From: Hyphomicrobiales bacterium
GTDB lineage: Bacteria; Pseudomonadota; Alphaproteobacteria; Rhizobiales; Rhizobiaceae
DNA: 64,000 nucleotides
Assembly: GCA_900473185.1 (NCBI GenBank)
Contig: UCKU01000017.1
Coordinates: forward strand, 31,243 to 95,242
Reading direction: 5' to 3'
Part shown: positions 29,144 to 38,130 of the stretch, piece after piece
Position numbering within the stretch: position 1 is the stretch's first letter
Layout of the letters: each line of letters begins with the position of its first letter
Made by a program: the position numbers and the translations under genes
The notes under the pieces: model-generated
Told to the model about the DNA's origin: nothing
The model's input: the letters and a program-made list of their open reading frames with translations, nothing else
Database searches by the model: none

Positions 29144-30505
29144 TCAAGCCTTGGCCTTTTTCGCCGCCTTGATGGCAAGCGCCCGCTCGCGCAGCAGCTT
29201 GGCCCGTTCGGGCTTGATTTCCTGCCGCGCACGGCCGAAGGCGAGCGCCTCGGCCGGCACATCCACTGTGATGACGCTGCCCGAAGCGATATAGGCGCTG
29301 TCCCCGATCGTGACGGGGGCAACCAGCGACGAGTTCGAGCCGATGAAGGTATCCTTGCCGATGATAGTCTCGAACTTGTTCACGCCGTCATAATTGCAGG
29401 TGATCGTGCCGGCGCCGATATTGGTACCGGAGCCGATGACGGCATCGCCGATATAGGTCAGGTGATTGACCTTGGCGCCCTCGCCGATCTTGCCGTTCTT
29501 AACCTCGCAGAAATTGCCAACCTTAGAACCAACCGAGAGATCGGCACCCGGCCGCAGACGCGCAAACGGACCGACTGTTGCGCCTTCGCTGACATGGGCG
29601 CCCTCGATATGCGAGAAGGCATGAATGACCGCGCCGCTATCGATGACGGCGCCGGGACCGAAGACGACATTCGGCTCGATCAGCGCATCCTGGCCAATCA
29701 CGGTGTCATAGGAGAGGAAGACCGTTTCCGGAGCGATCATCGTAACACCCGAGAGCATCAGTTCATGGCGGCGGCGCTCCTGCCAGAAACGTTCGATCGC
29801 AGCGAGTTCAGCACGGTTGTTGCAGCCGGCCATCTCGACTTCAGGCGCATCGACGGCAGTGACGCGGCCACCGAGCGAGCGGGCAATCTCGACAAGATCG
29901 GTCAGATAATATTCGCCCTTGGCATTGCTGTTGCCGATGCGTGACAGAAGGTCGAGCGCCTTGCGGCCGTTGATCGCCATCAGGCCGCTATTGCACCACT
30001 TAACGGTGCGCTCGGCATCGGTCGCGTCCTTTTCCTCGCGGATGGCAATCAGTTCGCCGTCCTTGACGAGCAGGCGTCCATAGCCGGTCGGACGATCCGT
30101 GTGAAAACCGATGACGACGATGTCGCTGCCTTCGGCAATCGCCTTGCGCGCCTTGAGCAGCGGACCCGCCGTCTGGAGCGGCACATCACCGTAAGTCACA
30201 AGGATATCGTCATAGCCTTCGGCAATCGCCTCGCGGGCAGCGAGAACGGCGTGGCCGGTACCGAGACGCTGTTCCTGAATATAGGATTTGATCGTCACAC
30301 CGCCGATATCGGCGGCCTTCGCCACTTTCTCGGCATCGCGACCGACGACAAGGGCAACGGATGAAACGCCTGTTGCTGCCACCGCATCGACGACATGAGC
30401 GATCATCGGACGGCCCGCGACCTCATGAAGCACCTTCGATTTCGCTGATTTCATGCGCGTGCTGTCGCCGGCGGCGAGAATGACGGCAAGGCAGGTGCGT
30501 TCCAT
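29144..30505 (-). CDS. glmU: Bifunctional GlmU (GlcN-1-P acetyltransferase / UDP-GlcNAc pyrophosphorylase)
   Basis: A 453-residue enzyme completing UDP-GlcNAc synthesis. The N-terminal uridylyltransferase domain has LAVILAAGDSTRMKS, in which Asp replaces the more common Gly of GxGTRM, and the YGDVPL motif. The C-terminal left-handed beta helix with hexapeptide repeats carries the acetyltransferase (IGDAVIGSGTNIGAGTITCNYDG). The open frame continues upstream to 30706, but ATG 30505 gives the family start and has GGAG eight bases before it. Upstream of glmS, so both cell-wall precursor genes are probably co-expressed. Confidence 0.97.
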   Translation of the reverse strand: MERTCLAVILAAGDSTRMKSAKSKVLHEVAGRPMIAHVVDAVAATGVSSVALVVGRDAEKVAKAADIGGVTIKSYIQEQRLGTGHAVLAAREAIAEGYDDILVTYGDVPLQTAGPLLKARKAIAEGSDIVVIGFHTDRPTGYGRLLVKDGELIAIREEKDATDAERTVKWCNSGLMAINGRKALDLLSRIGNSNAKGEYYLTDLVEIARSLGGRVTAVDAPEVEMAGCNNRAELAAIERFWQERRRHELMLSGVTMIAPETVFLSYDTVIGQDALIEPNVVFGPGAVIDSGAVIHAFSHIEGAHVSEGATVGPFARLRPGADLSVGSKVGNFCEVKNGKIGEGAKVNHLTYIGDAVIGSGTNIGAGTITCNYDGVNKFETIIGKDTFIGSNSSLVAPVTIGDSAYIASGSVITVDVPAEALAFGRARQEIKPERAKLLRERALAIKAAKKAKA

Positions 30506-30569
30506 GGGCAGACTCCGAGAATCCATTGCTAGTCGGCTGTTCTGCCGCTCATAGCAGCAAGGCGAGGCT

Positions 30570-31364
30570 TCAAAAAGACGAAATCGGCAGGGAGACGATG
30601 GGCTCGGAGAGCGCGGAGAAGGCTTCGTGGACGTGCTCCCTGCCCTCGATGATGACATCTTCCATCGCCTTGCGCGCTGCAGCGGTATTGCCTGCCGCGA
30701 TCGCATCGACGATGCGCATATGGGTTTCGGCGATATTGGCGAAACCGCTCTGCGATGGCGGCGTGCTCATGCGGAACATGCCGACGAGTGCGGCCTCTAT
30801 GAGCCCGCCGAGCGTGCGCATGAAGGGATTGTGGGATGCTTCGGAAACGGCGAGATGGAAACGCAGATCGGCAAGTGCCAGGCTGTCGGACGTATGGCCG
30901 CTTGCGGCCATGTCGAGCGCCAGACCGCGCAGCAATTCGATATCGGCCGGGTTTGCACGCTCGGCCACGAGACCGGCGGCAAATGGTTCGAAAGCCAGGC
31001 GGATATCGTAGAGCTGCAGGAGGAATTCTTCACTCACACCGTTGGCGAAATGCCAGGAGATGATTTCGGTGTCGAACATGTTCCAGAAGTTCTTTTCCGT
31101 CACACGTGTGCCGACACGCGCCTTTGCAACGACCATGCCCTTGGCGGCGAGCGTCTTCATCGTTTCACGCAGCACCGTGCGCGAGACCTTGAAGCGCTGC
31201 GCCAGCTCTCCGTCTCCGGGCAGGATCGTGCCGACAGGATAGGTGCCGGCAACGATTCCCCGGCCGAGTTCATCGACGACATGCGCGTGGCTTGTTCGGG
31301 TTCTTCGCCCTGCCTTACGGGTCTCAAGCGGTCTGTTGCGCAATCCGTTACTCCTCCTAGCCAT
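30570..31364 (-). CDS. GntR-family regulator, FadR/FCD subgroup
   Basis: A 264-residue repressor: N-terminal winged helix (residues about 30-90, with LPGDGELAQRFKVSRTVLRETMKTLAAKGMV split by the turn) and a C-terminal FCD ligand domain with its metal-binding Asp/His residues (DLRFHLAVSEASHNPFM). It overlaps the yjfF stop by eight bases. The annotated ATG has GGAG only two bases upstream; a TTG seven codons on (31343) has a perfect AGGAGG at good distance and may be the true start. As the last gene of the ytfQRT-yjfF operon it presumably controls that transporter in response to its sugar. Confidence 0.88.
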   Translation of the reverse strand: MARRSNGLRNRPLETRKAGRRTRTSHAHVVDELGRGIVAGTYPVGTILPGDGELAQRFKVSRTVLRETMKTLAAKGMVVAKARVGTRVTEKNFWNMFDTEIISWHFANGVSEEFLLQLYDIRLAFEPFAAGLVAERANPADIELLRGLALDMAASGHTSDSLALADLRFHLAVSEASHNPFMRTLGGLIEAALVGMFRMSTPPSQSGFANIAETHMRIVDAIAAGNTAAARKAMEDVIIEGREHVHEAFSALSEPIVSLPISSF

Positions 31365-32325
31365 ATCTCCTGTTCAGACTGGAAAGGAAAAGGATGGCCT
31401 TCTGCATTACCATGAATGCAAAAAGCAGCAGGCCAATCAGGATTTTCGTCCACCAGCTCGACAGCGTACCGTCGAAGGTGATGTAAGTCTGAATGAGCCC
31501 CTGGATCAGCAGACCGATGAAGGTCCCTGCCACGAATCCCGCTCCTCCTGTCAGCAGCGTCCCTCCAATGACGACTGCCGCGATGGCATCCAGTTCGACG
31601 CCCACCGCCGCAAGAGAATATCCGGCAGAGGTGTATAGGGAAAAAACGATTCCGGATAGGCCCGCCAGGAAACCCGACAACGCGTAGATCTGGATCGTCG
31701 TGCGCGCCACCGGGACGCCCATCAATTGCGCCGTCTGCACGCCACCGCCCAGCGCATAGACATTGGTTCCGAAGCGGGTGCGATGGGCGATGAAGATGCC
31801 GGTTGCGAACACGACCAGCATGATGCCACCGATCAGCGTCAGGCGCCCACCGCCCGGCAGACGATAGTAGAGGCTGGTCAGCGTCGAATAATATTCGTGA
31901 TTGATCGGAATGCTGTCGATCGACAGGACATAGGCCATGCCGCGAGCAAGGAACATCCCGGCAAGTGTCACGATGAAGGGTGGCATCTGCAGGAAGTGAA
32001 TGATCATGCCCATGACCGCACCGAAGGCCGTGGTGATGATGAGAACGATTGCGAAGGCCGCCAGCGGATGAATGCTGGTGTTCTGCAGGACCACGGCCAG
32101 AAAGACGCCGGTGAAGGCGATGACGGAGCCGATCGACAGATCGATGCCGCCAGAGATGATGACGAAGGTCATGCCGACGGCGGCGATGCCGAGAAATGCG
32201 TTATCCGTCAGCAGGTTGCCGATGACGCGTGTCGACAGCATGTTCGGATATTGCAGGGTGCAGACTGCATAGGCGAGCACGAAGATGACGATCGTTGCAA
32301 GGAGCGGCAAATATTTGGAATTCAT
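31357..32325 (-). CDS. yjfF: Galactofuranose-type ABC transporter permease YjfF
   Basis: A 322-residue inner-membrane permease of the ribose/galactose (AraH/RbsC) family with about eight to ten helices. The conserved GMTFVIISGGIDLSIGSV loop is near residues 51-68, and the C-terminal GGTLLTGGAGFVAGTFIG loop interacts with the ATPase. Its start overlaps the ytfT stop (ATGA) and it has AGGAGGG upstream. Together with the YtfT-like protein it forms the heteromeric membrane part, which matches the E. coli ytfQRT-yjfF arrangement. Confidence 0.88.
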   Translation of the reverse strand: MNSKYLPLLATIVIFVLAYAVCTLQYPNMLSTRVIGNLLTDNAFLGIAAVGMTFVIISGGIDLSIGSVIAFTGVFLAVVLQNTSIHPLAAFAIVLIITTAFGAVMGMIIHFLQMPPFIVTLAGMFLARGMAYVLSIDSIPINHEYYSTLTSLYYRLPGGGRLTLIGGIMLVVFATGIFIAHRTRFGTNVYALGGGVQTAQLMGVPVARTTIQIYALSGFLAGLSGIVFSLYTSAGYSLAAVGVELDAIAAVVIGGTLLTGGAGFVAGTFIGLLIQGLIQTYITFDGTLSSWWTKILIGLLLFAFMVMQKAILFLSSLNRRYG

Positions 32326-33332
32326 TTGCGCCCTCCTGCGTCCGTCCGGCGAGTGAAGAAGCTGGCGAGCGATTGCATGGCCGGCGACTGGATGACCAGG
32401 ATAACAATGATGATGACCGCCTTGATGATGAGGTTGAACTCCGGCGGAAAGCCGGAAAGCAGGATACCGGTGTTAACCGCCTGGATGATCATCGCGCCGA
32501 TCAGCGAACCGATGATGCTGAAGCGGCCGCCGAGCAGCGAATTGCCGCCGACGACCACGGCAAGGATGGCATCGAGCTCCAGCCAGAGGCCGGCATTGTT
32601 GGCGTCCGCCCCCTTGATGTCGGCGGCGACGATGATGCCGGCGATGGACGCGCAGAGGCCACTCAGCATATAGACCGCCATCAGCAGCACCGGTGTCTGT
32701 ACGCCGGAAAGCGTGCTCGCGCGCCTGTTGATACCGACAGCCTCGATCAGCATGCCGAGCGCCGTGCGGCGAACCAGCAGGATGACCAGCAGGGCGACGA
32801 TCAGCCAGATGACGACGGGCATGGGCAGAAAGGCGAAGGAGCCGCTGCCGAGAAAGATCAGCCCGTCATCGTTGAAGGTCATGATGACACCTTCGGTAAT
32901 GAGCTGGGCTATCCCGCGGCCGGCGACCATCAGCACAAGCGTCGCAATGATCGGCTGGATATTGAGGACGGCAACAAGAAAGCCGTTCCAAAACCCACAG
33001 AGCAGACCGATGATAACGGTAAGCGCCAGCGTATAGGGAAGCGAATTGCCTTCGACGATCGACGAGGCAGCGACGGCGCCGCAGATCGCGATCACCGCGC
33101 CGACCGAAAGGTCGATGCCCTTGGTGGCAATGACGAGCGTCATGCCAATCGCCAGCAGCGCCACGGGCGCGCCGCGATTGAGCACATCGATGATGCTCCC
33201 ATAGAGCCGGCCATTTTGAACAATCACATCAAGAAATTGCGGGAAGAAGCTGAAATTCAAAAGAAGAACAACCAAAAGCGCAATCAATTGCGGCGCAAGA
33301 CGAAAGCCCAGCACCTTCAGCGAGGCAGTCAT
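32322..33332 (-). CDS. ytfT: Galactofuranose-type ABC transporter permease YtfT
   Basis: A 336-residue permease of the same RbsC-like family: GMTLVIATKGIDLSVGAVIAICGAV near the N-terminus, NNAGLWLELDAILAVVVGGNSLLGGRFS toward the C-terminus. The ATG overlaps the ytfR stop by four bases and is preceded by GGAGG. Paired with YjfF; having two distinct permeases instead of a homodimer is characteristic of the YtfT/YjfF system. Confidence 0.88.
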   Translation of the reverse strand: MTASLKVLGFRLAPQLIALLVVLLLNFSFFPQFLDVIVQNGRLYGSIIDVLNRGAPVALLAIGMTLVIATKGIDLSVGAVIAICGAVAASSIVEGNSLPYTLALTVIIGLLCGFWNGFLVAVLNIQPIIATLVLMVAGRGIAQLITEGVIMTFNDDGLIFLGSGSFAFLPMPVVIWLIVALLVILLVRRTALGMLIEAVGINRRASTLSGVQTPVLLMAVYMLSGLCASIAGIIVAADIKGADANNAGLWLELDAILAVVVGGNSLLGGRFSIIGSLIGAMIIQAVNTGILLSGFPPEFNLIIKAVIIIVILVIQSPAMQSLASFFTRRTDAGGRK

Positions 33333-34852
33333 GCATCCTCCGTTCGTTTATCGGCGGCAGCAATGGCGTCGACGATGCCGGCGGCGGTAATGCGCTCACC
33401 GGTCAATTCAGCGATATGTTCGCGATCGCGCAGTACGATGACGCGCGAACTGTAGGCGACCAGCTCTTCCAGTTCCGAGGAAATGACGATCAGCGACATG
33501 CCTCTGGCGCACAATTGCTCGATCAGCTTGATGATCTCGGCATGAGCGCCGACGTCTATGCCACGGGTCGGTTCGTCCAGGATCAGGAAATCTGGATTCG
33601 TGGCGAGCCAGCGCGCAAGGATCGCCTTCTGCTGATTGCCGCCCGACAGAAGCCGGATGGGTTTTTCGCGGTCGGTCGTGCGGATATCAAGCGCCTTGAT
33701 GTATTCGTCGGCAATCGCATTCTGTTCTGCGCGCGAAAGCGGCCGTGCCCAGCCTCGGCGGGCCTGCAGGGCAAGGGCGATGTTCTCGCGGATCGACAGG
33801 TCACCGATGATGCCATCCGTCTTGCGATCTTCTGGGCAGAAGCCGAAGCCCTTGCCGATCGCGGCGCGTGGGCTGGACAGCGTCACAGGCTTTCCATCGA
33901 TCCTCGCGACGCCGCTGTCGGCGCTTTCGATGCCGAACATGAGCTCGGCGGTCTCTGTGCGCCCGGAGCCCAGAAGTCCGGCAATGCCGACGACTTCGCC
34001 GACACGGACTTCGAGATCGAAGGGCTTCACCTTGCCGCGTTTTCCAAAGCCCTCGAAAGTATATTTAACCTCGCCGGCGGCAATGGTGCGTTCTTTGGCG
34101 GCATGCTCCGTCTGGGCGAGTTCGCGCCCGAGCATCATGGCGATCAGGTTCTGCCGCGGCAGTTCCGCTGCCTCATGCGTACCGACAAGCCGGCCATTGC
34201 GCAGCACGGTGATGCGGTCGCTGATTGCATAAACCTGCTCAAGGAAATGGGTAATGAAGACAATGCCTAATCCACGTTTCTTCAAGTCGTTTATGACGCC
34301 AAAAAGCATTTCGACTTCATGCGTATCGAGACTTGCCGTTGGCTCATCCAAAATGAGTACCTTGCCGGAGAGATCGACGGCACGGGCGATCGCCACGATC
34401 TGCTGGACGGCGACCGAGAAACGGTCGAGCTGCGCGGTTACATCGATATCGAGGCCATAGCCTGCCAGAAGCTCACGGGCATTCCGATTCATGGTACGGG
34501 CATCGATCATGCCGAAGCGCTTCGGCTGGCGGCCGAGGAAAAGGTTTTCCGCAACACTGAGATTGGAAAGGAGGTTGACCTCCTGGTAGACGGTGCCGAT
34601 GCCGAGCTTCTGCGCGGCCAGCGTATCGGCCGGATCGATCTCGTGATCTTCCAGCGTCAGGCTTCCGCCGTCGCGGCGATAGGCACCTGTAATGCACTTG
34701 ATGAGCGTCGATTTGCCGGCGCCGTTTTCGCCGAGAAGCGCATGCACCTCACCCCGGCGCAGCGTGAAATCCACCTTATCCAGGGCGACGGCACCGGGGA
34801 AGAATTTCGATATGCCGGCGGCTGCGAGAATATTCTCGAAATTGTGAACCAT
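33329..34852 (-). CDS. ytfR: Sugar ABC transporter ATP-binding protein YtfR
   Basis: A 507-residue ATPase with two fused ABC modules, as in RbsA/AraG/YtfR. The first Walker A is GENGAGKST near residue 40. The second module has a degenerate P-loop (GLLGSGRTE) but keeps LSGGNQQKAILARW and a DEPTRGIDVGA box. The start is taken at ATG 34852 (MVHNFENILAA); the open frame extends to 35056 but runs through the hairpin upstream. It lies 119 bases downstream of ytfQ, separated by a strong intercistronic hairpin. Confidence 0.9.
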   Translation of the reverse strand: MVHNFENILAAAGISKFFPGAVALDKVDFTLRRGEVHALLGENGAGKSTLIKCITGAYRRDGGSLTLEDHEIDPADTLAAQKLGIGTVYQEVNLLSNLSVAENLFLGRQPKRFGMIDARTMNRNARELLAGYGLDIDVTAQLDRFSVAVQQIVAIARAVDLSGKVLILDEPTASLDTHEVEMLFGVINDLKKRGLGIVFITHFLEQVYAISDRITVLRNGRLVGTHEAAELPRQNLIAMMLGRELAQTEHAAKERTIAAGEVKYTFEGFGKRGKVKPFDLEVRVGEVVGIAGLLGSGRTETAELMFGIESADSGVARIDGKPVTLSSPRAAIGKGFGFCPEDRKTDGIIGDLSIRENIALALQARRGWARPLSRAEQNAIADEYIKALDIRTTDREKPIRLLSGGNQQKAILARWLATNPDFLILDEPTRGIDVGAHAEIIKLIEQLCARGMSLIVISSELEELVAYSSRVIVLRDREHIAELTGERITAAGIVDAIAAADKRTEDA

Positions 34853-34930
34853 GAGGGTTGCTGTTTCCTGATATTGCGCCTTACGCCTGTACCAAAAAAC
34901 GGGCATGACGCCCTGCTGGTACCGGCAGTT

Positions 34931-34959
34931 CCGCACCGATCCATGATGGACCGGTGCGG
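34931..34959 (-). other. Intercistronic hairpin between ytfQ and ytfR
   Basis: CCGCACCG-A-TCCA, three-base loop, TGGA-C-CGGTGCGG: 12 paired positions with one mismatch. It sits 13 bases after the ytfQ stop with no T-run. Such hairpins commonly protect the 3' end of the binding-protein message or reduce read-through, so that the binding protein outnumbers the membrane parts. Confidence 0.65.
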
Positions 34960-34971
34960 TTCCAGCTTCAA

Positions 34972-35934
34972 TCAGTAACCCTGACCCTTCTTCTCTTCGT
35001 AGACCTTCATCGGGTCGTCGGCAGGCGTGTAGAGCTTGGACTCGGTCTGGATCCACTTCGGCGGAGCCTTCTTGTCCTTCAGATAGGCATCGAGCGCATC
35101 GAAGGCCGGACCTGCCATGTTCGGCGTCAGCTCAACCGTGGCATTGGCCTCGCCCTCGGACATGGCCTTGAAGATATCGGGCACGGCGTCGATGGAGACG
35201 ACGAGGATATCCTTGCCGGGCTTCAGGCCGGCTTCCTTGATCGCCTGGATGGCGCCGACGGCCATGTCGTCGTTATGGGCGTAGAGAGCGCAGATATCCT
35301 TGCCGCCATTCTCGGCCTTAAGGAAGCTTTCCATGACTTCCTTGCCCTTGGTGCGGGTGAAGTCACCGGTCTGGCTGCGAACGATCTTCAGGTTGTCGTG
35401 GCCGGCAAGGGCTTCTTCGAAGCCCTTCTTGCGAGCGATGGCCGGCGACGAACCGGTCGTGCCCTGCAGTTCGACGACATTGCACTTCTTGTCGCCGACG
35501 GTCTTGACCAAGAAGTCGCCGGCGACCTTGCCTTCATGGACCAGGTCGGAGGTAACCGCAGTCAGGTAGAGATCGTCAGGAGCCTTGATGGTACGGTCGA
35601 GAAGGATGACCGGAATCTTGGCTTCCTTGGCTTCCTTCAGAACGTCGTCCCAGCCTGTTTCGACAACAGGAGCAACGAGAATGGCATCGACGCCCTGAGC
35701 AATGAAGGAGCGCAGTGCCTTGATCTGATTTTCCTGCTTCTGCTGCGCATCGGCAAACTTCAGATCGATGCCGCGCTTCTTGGCCTGCTCCTTGGTCACG
35801 GTCGTTTCAGCCGCACGCCAGCCCGATTCCGAGCCGATCTGCGAGAAGCCGACGGTCAGGCCGGCCGCCGAAGCCGAACCGAACATGCAGGCAGCCAGAA
35901 TCGTGGCACTCAAAAGTGCAGTCTTCAATTTCAT
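34972..35934 (-). CDS. ytfQ: Galactofuranose-type periplasmic binding protein YtfQ
   Basis: A 320-residue binding protein with a signal peptide to about residue 23 (ending SASA). The mature start GLTVGFSQIGSESGWRAAET, the block FADAQQKQENQIKA and the C-terminal ANATVELTPNMAGPAFDAL closely match my recollection of E. coli YtfQ, which binds galactofuranose. The start is ATG 35934 with GGGAGG upstream; the longer frame to 36060 crosses the terminator of the upstream operon and is rejected. First gene of ytfQ-ytfR-ytfT-yjfF-gntR. Confidence 0.92.
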   Translation of the reverse strand: MKLKTALLSATILAACMFGSASAAGLTVGFSQIGSESGWRAAETTVTKEQAKKRGIDLKFADAQQKQENQIKALRSFIAQGVDAILVAPVVETGWDDVLKEAKEAKIPVILLDRTIKAPDDLYLTAVTSDLVHEGKVAGDFLVKTVGDKKCNVVELQGTTGSSPAIARKKGFEEALAGHDNLKIVRSQTGDFTRTKGKEVMESFLKAENGGKDICALYAHNDDMAVGAIQAIKEAGLKPGKDILVVSIDAVPDIFKAMSEGEANATVELTPNMAGPAFDALDAYLKDKKAPPKWIQTESKLYTPADDPMKVYEEKKGQGY

Positions 35935-35983
35935 GATTTCCTCCCAATGCCGCATCTCGCGGCGCAGGGTCAAAAAATCATAT

Positions 35984-35992
35984 AGTATTACT
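35984..35992. promoter_or_regulatory. Candidate GntR operator upstream of ytfQ
   Basis: AGTA-T-TACT, a 9-base odd palindrome in an AT-rich stretch 49 bases before the ytfQ start. FadR-type regulators often bind GTA...TAC-like palindromes; the operon encodes such a regulator. Short, so uncertain. Confidence 0.35.
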
Positions 35993-36025
35993 TTTGTAAA
36001 TGAGCATTTTGGTATGCACCGCAGC

Positions 36026-36055
36026 AAAAAAGGCGCCCTTTTCAGAGCGCCTTTT
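36026..36055 (-). terminator. Terminator of the BMP-type transporter operon
   Basis: AAAAGGCGC / GCGCCTTTT stem with a 10-base loop. On the minus strand it is followed by a run of T. It lies 26 bases after the stop of the BMP-family gene. Confidence 0.8.
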
Positions 36056-36080
36056 CGCAACTGCGAGTTACAAAATCTGC

Positions 36081-37157
36081 TTATTGTGCCGGCAGCTTGT
36101 CATCCACGCCTTCGACGTAGAAGTTCATGCCGAGCAGCGTGCCGTCGTCAGCCTTTTCACCGGCTTTCAGCCAGGGCGTGCCGTCCTGCTTGTTGATCGG
36201 ACCGGTGAAGGGATGCAGTTCGCCGGACTTGATCTTGGCTTCCGTTTCCTCAGCCATCTTCTTTACGTCGTCAGGCATGTTCGTGTAGGGCGCCATCTTG
36301 AGGATACCGTCCTTCAGGCCGTCCCAGCTCTGCTCGGACTTCCAGGTGCCGTCCAGAAGCGCATGAACGCGCTTGGAGTAATAGTTACCCCAGGTATCGA
36401 CGATCGCCGTCAACTGAGCTTTCGGGCCGGCTGCGATCATGTCCGATGCCTGACCGAAGGCATGAATGCCGCGCTCTTCGGCCACCTGCATCGGCGCGGT
36501 CGTGTCGGTGTGCTGCGTCAGCACGTCGACGCCCTGGTCGATCATGGCCTTGGCGGCGTCGGCTTCCTTGCCCGGGTCGAACCAGGTGTTGACCCAGATG
36601 ACCTTCAGCTTGAAGCTCGGGTCGATCGACTTTGCGCCCTGCTCGAAGGAGTTGATGCCCATCACCACTTCCGGGATCGGGAAGGAGGCGATGTAGGCAG
36701 CACCGTGATTCTTCGAGGTCTTGGCGGCGATCTGGCCGAGGATGTAGCGACCTTCGTAGAAACGCGAGTTGTAGGTCGCGAGATTCGGGCCGGCCTTGTA
36801 GCCGGTGCCGTGTTCAAACTTGACCTTCGGGAACTTGGCAGCGACCTTCACCGTCGCGTCCATGAAGCCGAAAGACGTGGTGAAAATCAGCTGGCAGCCG
36901 GAGCGGGCAAGGCGCTCGATGGCGCGTTCGGCATCCGGCCCTTCCGGAACGTTTTCGAGATAAGGCGTTTCGATCTTGTCGCCGAATTCGGCCTGGACCT
37001 GCTGGCGGCCGACATCGTGCGCCTGCGAGTAACCGCCGTCATTGTGTGCGCCGACATAGACGAAGCAGACCTTCGTCTTATCTGCTGCCGCGGCAGCAGA
37101 GGAAATGCCGATCACGGCTGCGGCCGATGCGGCAAGAGTGAGTGCGAACTTCTTCAT
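36081..37157 (-). CDS. BMP-family periplasmic binding protein
   Basis: A 358-residue exported protein: signal peptide to about residue 24 (ending SSAAAAA), then a basic-membrane-protein (Bmp/PnrA-like) domain beginning KVCFVYVGAHNDGGYSQAHDVGRQ, with a GHGTGY-like loop (FEHGTGYKAG) and FGQASDMIAAG. This family binds purine nucleosides in characterised cases. ATG 37157 follows AGGGG; the frame to 37238 is upstream overlap. It is the last gene of an ATPase-permease-permease-binding protein operon, an order typical of this family. Confidence 0.9.
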   Translation of the reverse strand: MKKFALTLAASAAAVIGISSAAAAADKTKVCFVYVGAHNDGGYSQAHDVGRQQVQAEFGDKIETPYLENVPEGPDAERAIERLARSGCQLIFTTSFGFMDATVKVAAKFPKVKFEHGTGYKAGPNLATYNSRFYEGRYILGQIAAKTSKNHGAAYIASFPIPEVVMGINSFEQGAKSIDPSFKLKVIWVNTWFDPGKEADAAKAMIDQGVDVLTQHTDTTAPMQVAEERGIHAFGQASDMIAAGPKAQLTAIVDTWGNYYSKRVHALLDGTWKSEQSWDGLKDGILKMAPYTNMPDDVKKMAEETEAKIKSGELHPFTGPINKQDGTPWLKAGEKADDGTLLGMNFYVEGVDDKLPAQ

Positions 37158-37209
37158 GATGACCCCTGTTGGTTTGAAGTTACTCCGGAAACCCGTCCGT
37201 GTTCTTGTT

Positions 37210-38130
37210 TTATCGCTCCGGTACGAAGGCTTTTCCAAGCGACGCGGGCGTGTTGATCAACGTCGTGCGTCGATTATGAGAAATGATGATGAGAACCACA
37301 ATAGTCGCAGCGTAGGGCAGCATCGAGAGGAACTGCGCGGGGATGCCGAGACCGAAGGCCTGTGCATGAAGCTGCAGGATCGTGACCGCGCCGAAAAGAT
37401 AACCACCGGCAAAAACCCGCCACGGACGCCAGGAAGCGAAGACAACCAGCGCCAGTGTGATCCAGCCGCGGCCGGCCGACATGTTCTCCACCCATTGCGG
37501 CGTATAGACGAGCGAAAGCTGCGCACCGGCAAGACCCGCACAGGCACCGCCGAACATGACAGCCAGATAGCGCGTGCGGATGACGTGAATGCCAAGCGCA
37601 TGGGCCGAGCCGTGACTGTCGCCGATCGCCCGGAGCTTCAGGCCGGCGCGGCTCTTGAACAGGAACCAGCTGACGCCGAAGAGCAATGCGATCGACAGGT
37701 AGAAGATCAGGTCCTGCTTGAAGAGCACCGGGCCGATAACCGGAATATCGGACAGGAGCGGAACGTCGATTTCCTCCAGCCGGATGCCGGGTACGCTGAC
37801 ATAGGGCTCGCCAAGCTGGCCGGAGACGCCAAGGCCGAGAAGGGTCAGCGCCAGGCCTGTCGCCACCTGGTTTGCAACCAGCGTCAGCGTCAGGAAGGCG
37901 AAGAGCAGCGAAAACAGCCCGCCCGCGACGATGCCGCAGATGATGCCGACATAGGGGGACCCCGAGATCTGCGCGCCGGCGAAGGCGGCGACAGCCCCCA
38001 TGATCATCATGCCCTCAACGCCGAGATTAAGGACGCCGGAGCGCTCCGTCACGAGTTCGCCGAGTGCGGCGATGACCAGCGGCGTGGAGGCGGTAATGAC
38101 CGTCAGAAGAATGGCTTCGAAGATGCTCAT
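37210..38130 (-). CDS. ABC transporter permease (BMP-type system, second permease)
   Basis: A 306-residue permease of the branched-chain/ribose-like superfamily used by nucleoside (NupQ/RnsD-like) systems. Conserved segments are ERSGVLNLGVEGMMIMGAVAAF at about residues 29-50 and the GRGWITLALVVFASWRPWRVFAGGYLFG stretch toward the C-terminus. About eight helices. The ATG overlaps the stop of the first permease by four bases. Confidence 0.87.
   Translation of the reverse strand: MSIFEAILLTVITASTPLVIAALGELVTERSGVLNLGVEGMMIMGAVAAFAGAQISGSPYVGIICGIVAGGLFSLLFAFLTLTLVANQVATGLALTLLGLGVSGQLGEPYVSVPGIRLEEIDVPLLSDIPVIGPVLFKQDLIFYLSIALLFGVSWFLFKSRAGLKLRAIGDSHGSAHALGIHVIRTRYLAVMFGGACAGLAGAQLSLVYTPQWVENMSAGRGWITLALVVFASWRPWRVFAGGYLFGAVTILQLHAQAFGLGIPAQFLSMLPYAATIVVLIIISHNRRTTLINTPASLGKAFVPER

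Noticed and set aside
35935..36060. N-terminal extension of ytfQ to 36060
   Set aside because: It would run through the terminator of the preceding operon, and the ATG at 35934 has a much better ribosome-binding site and a signal peptide.
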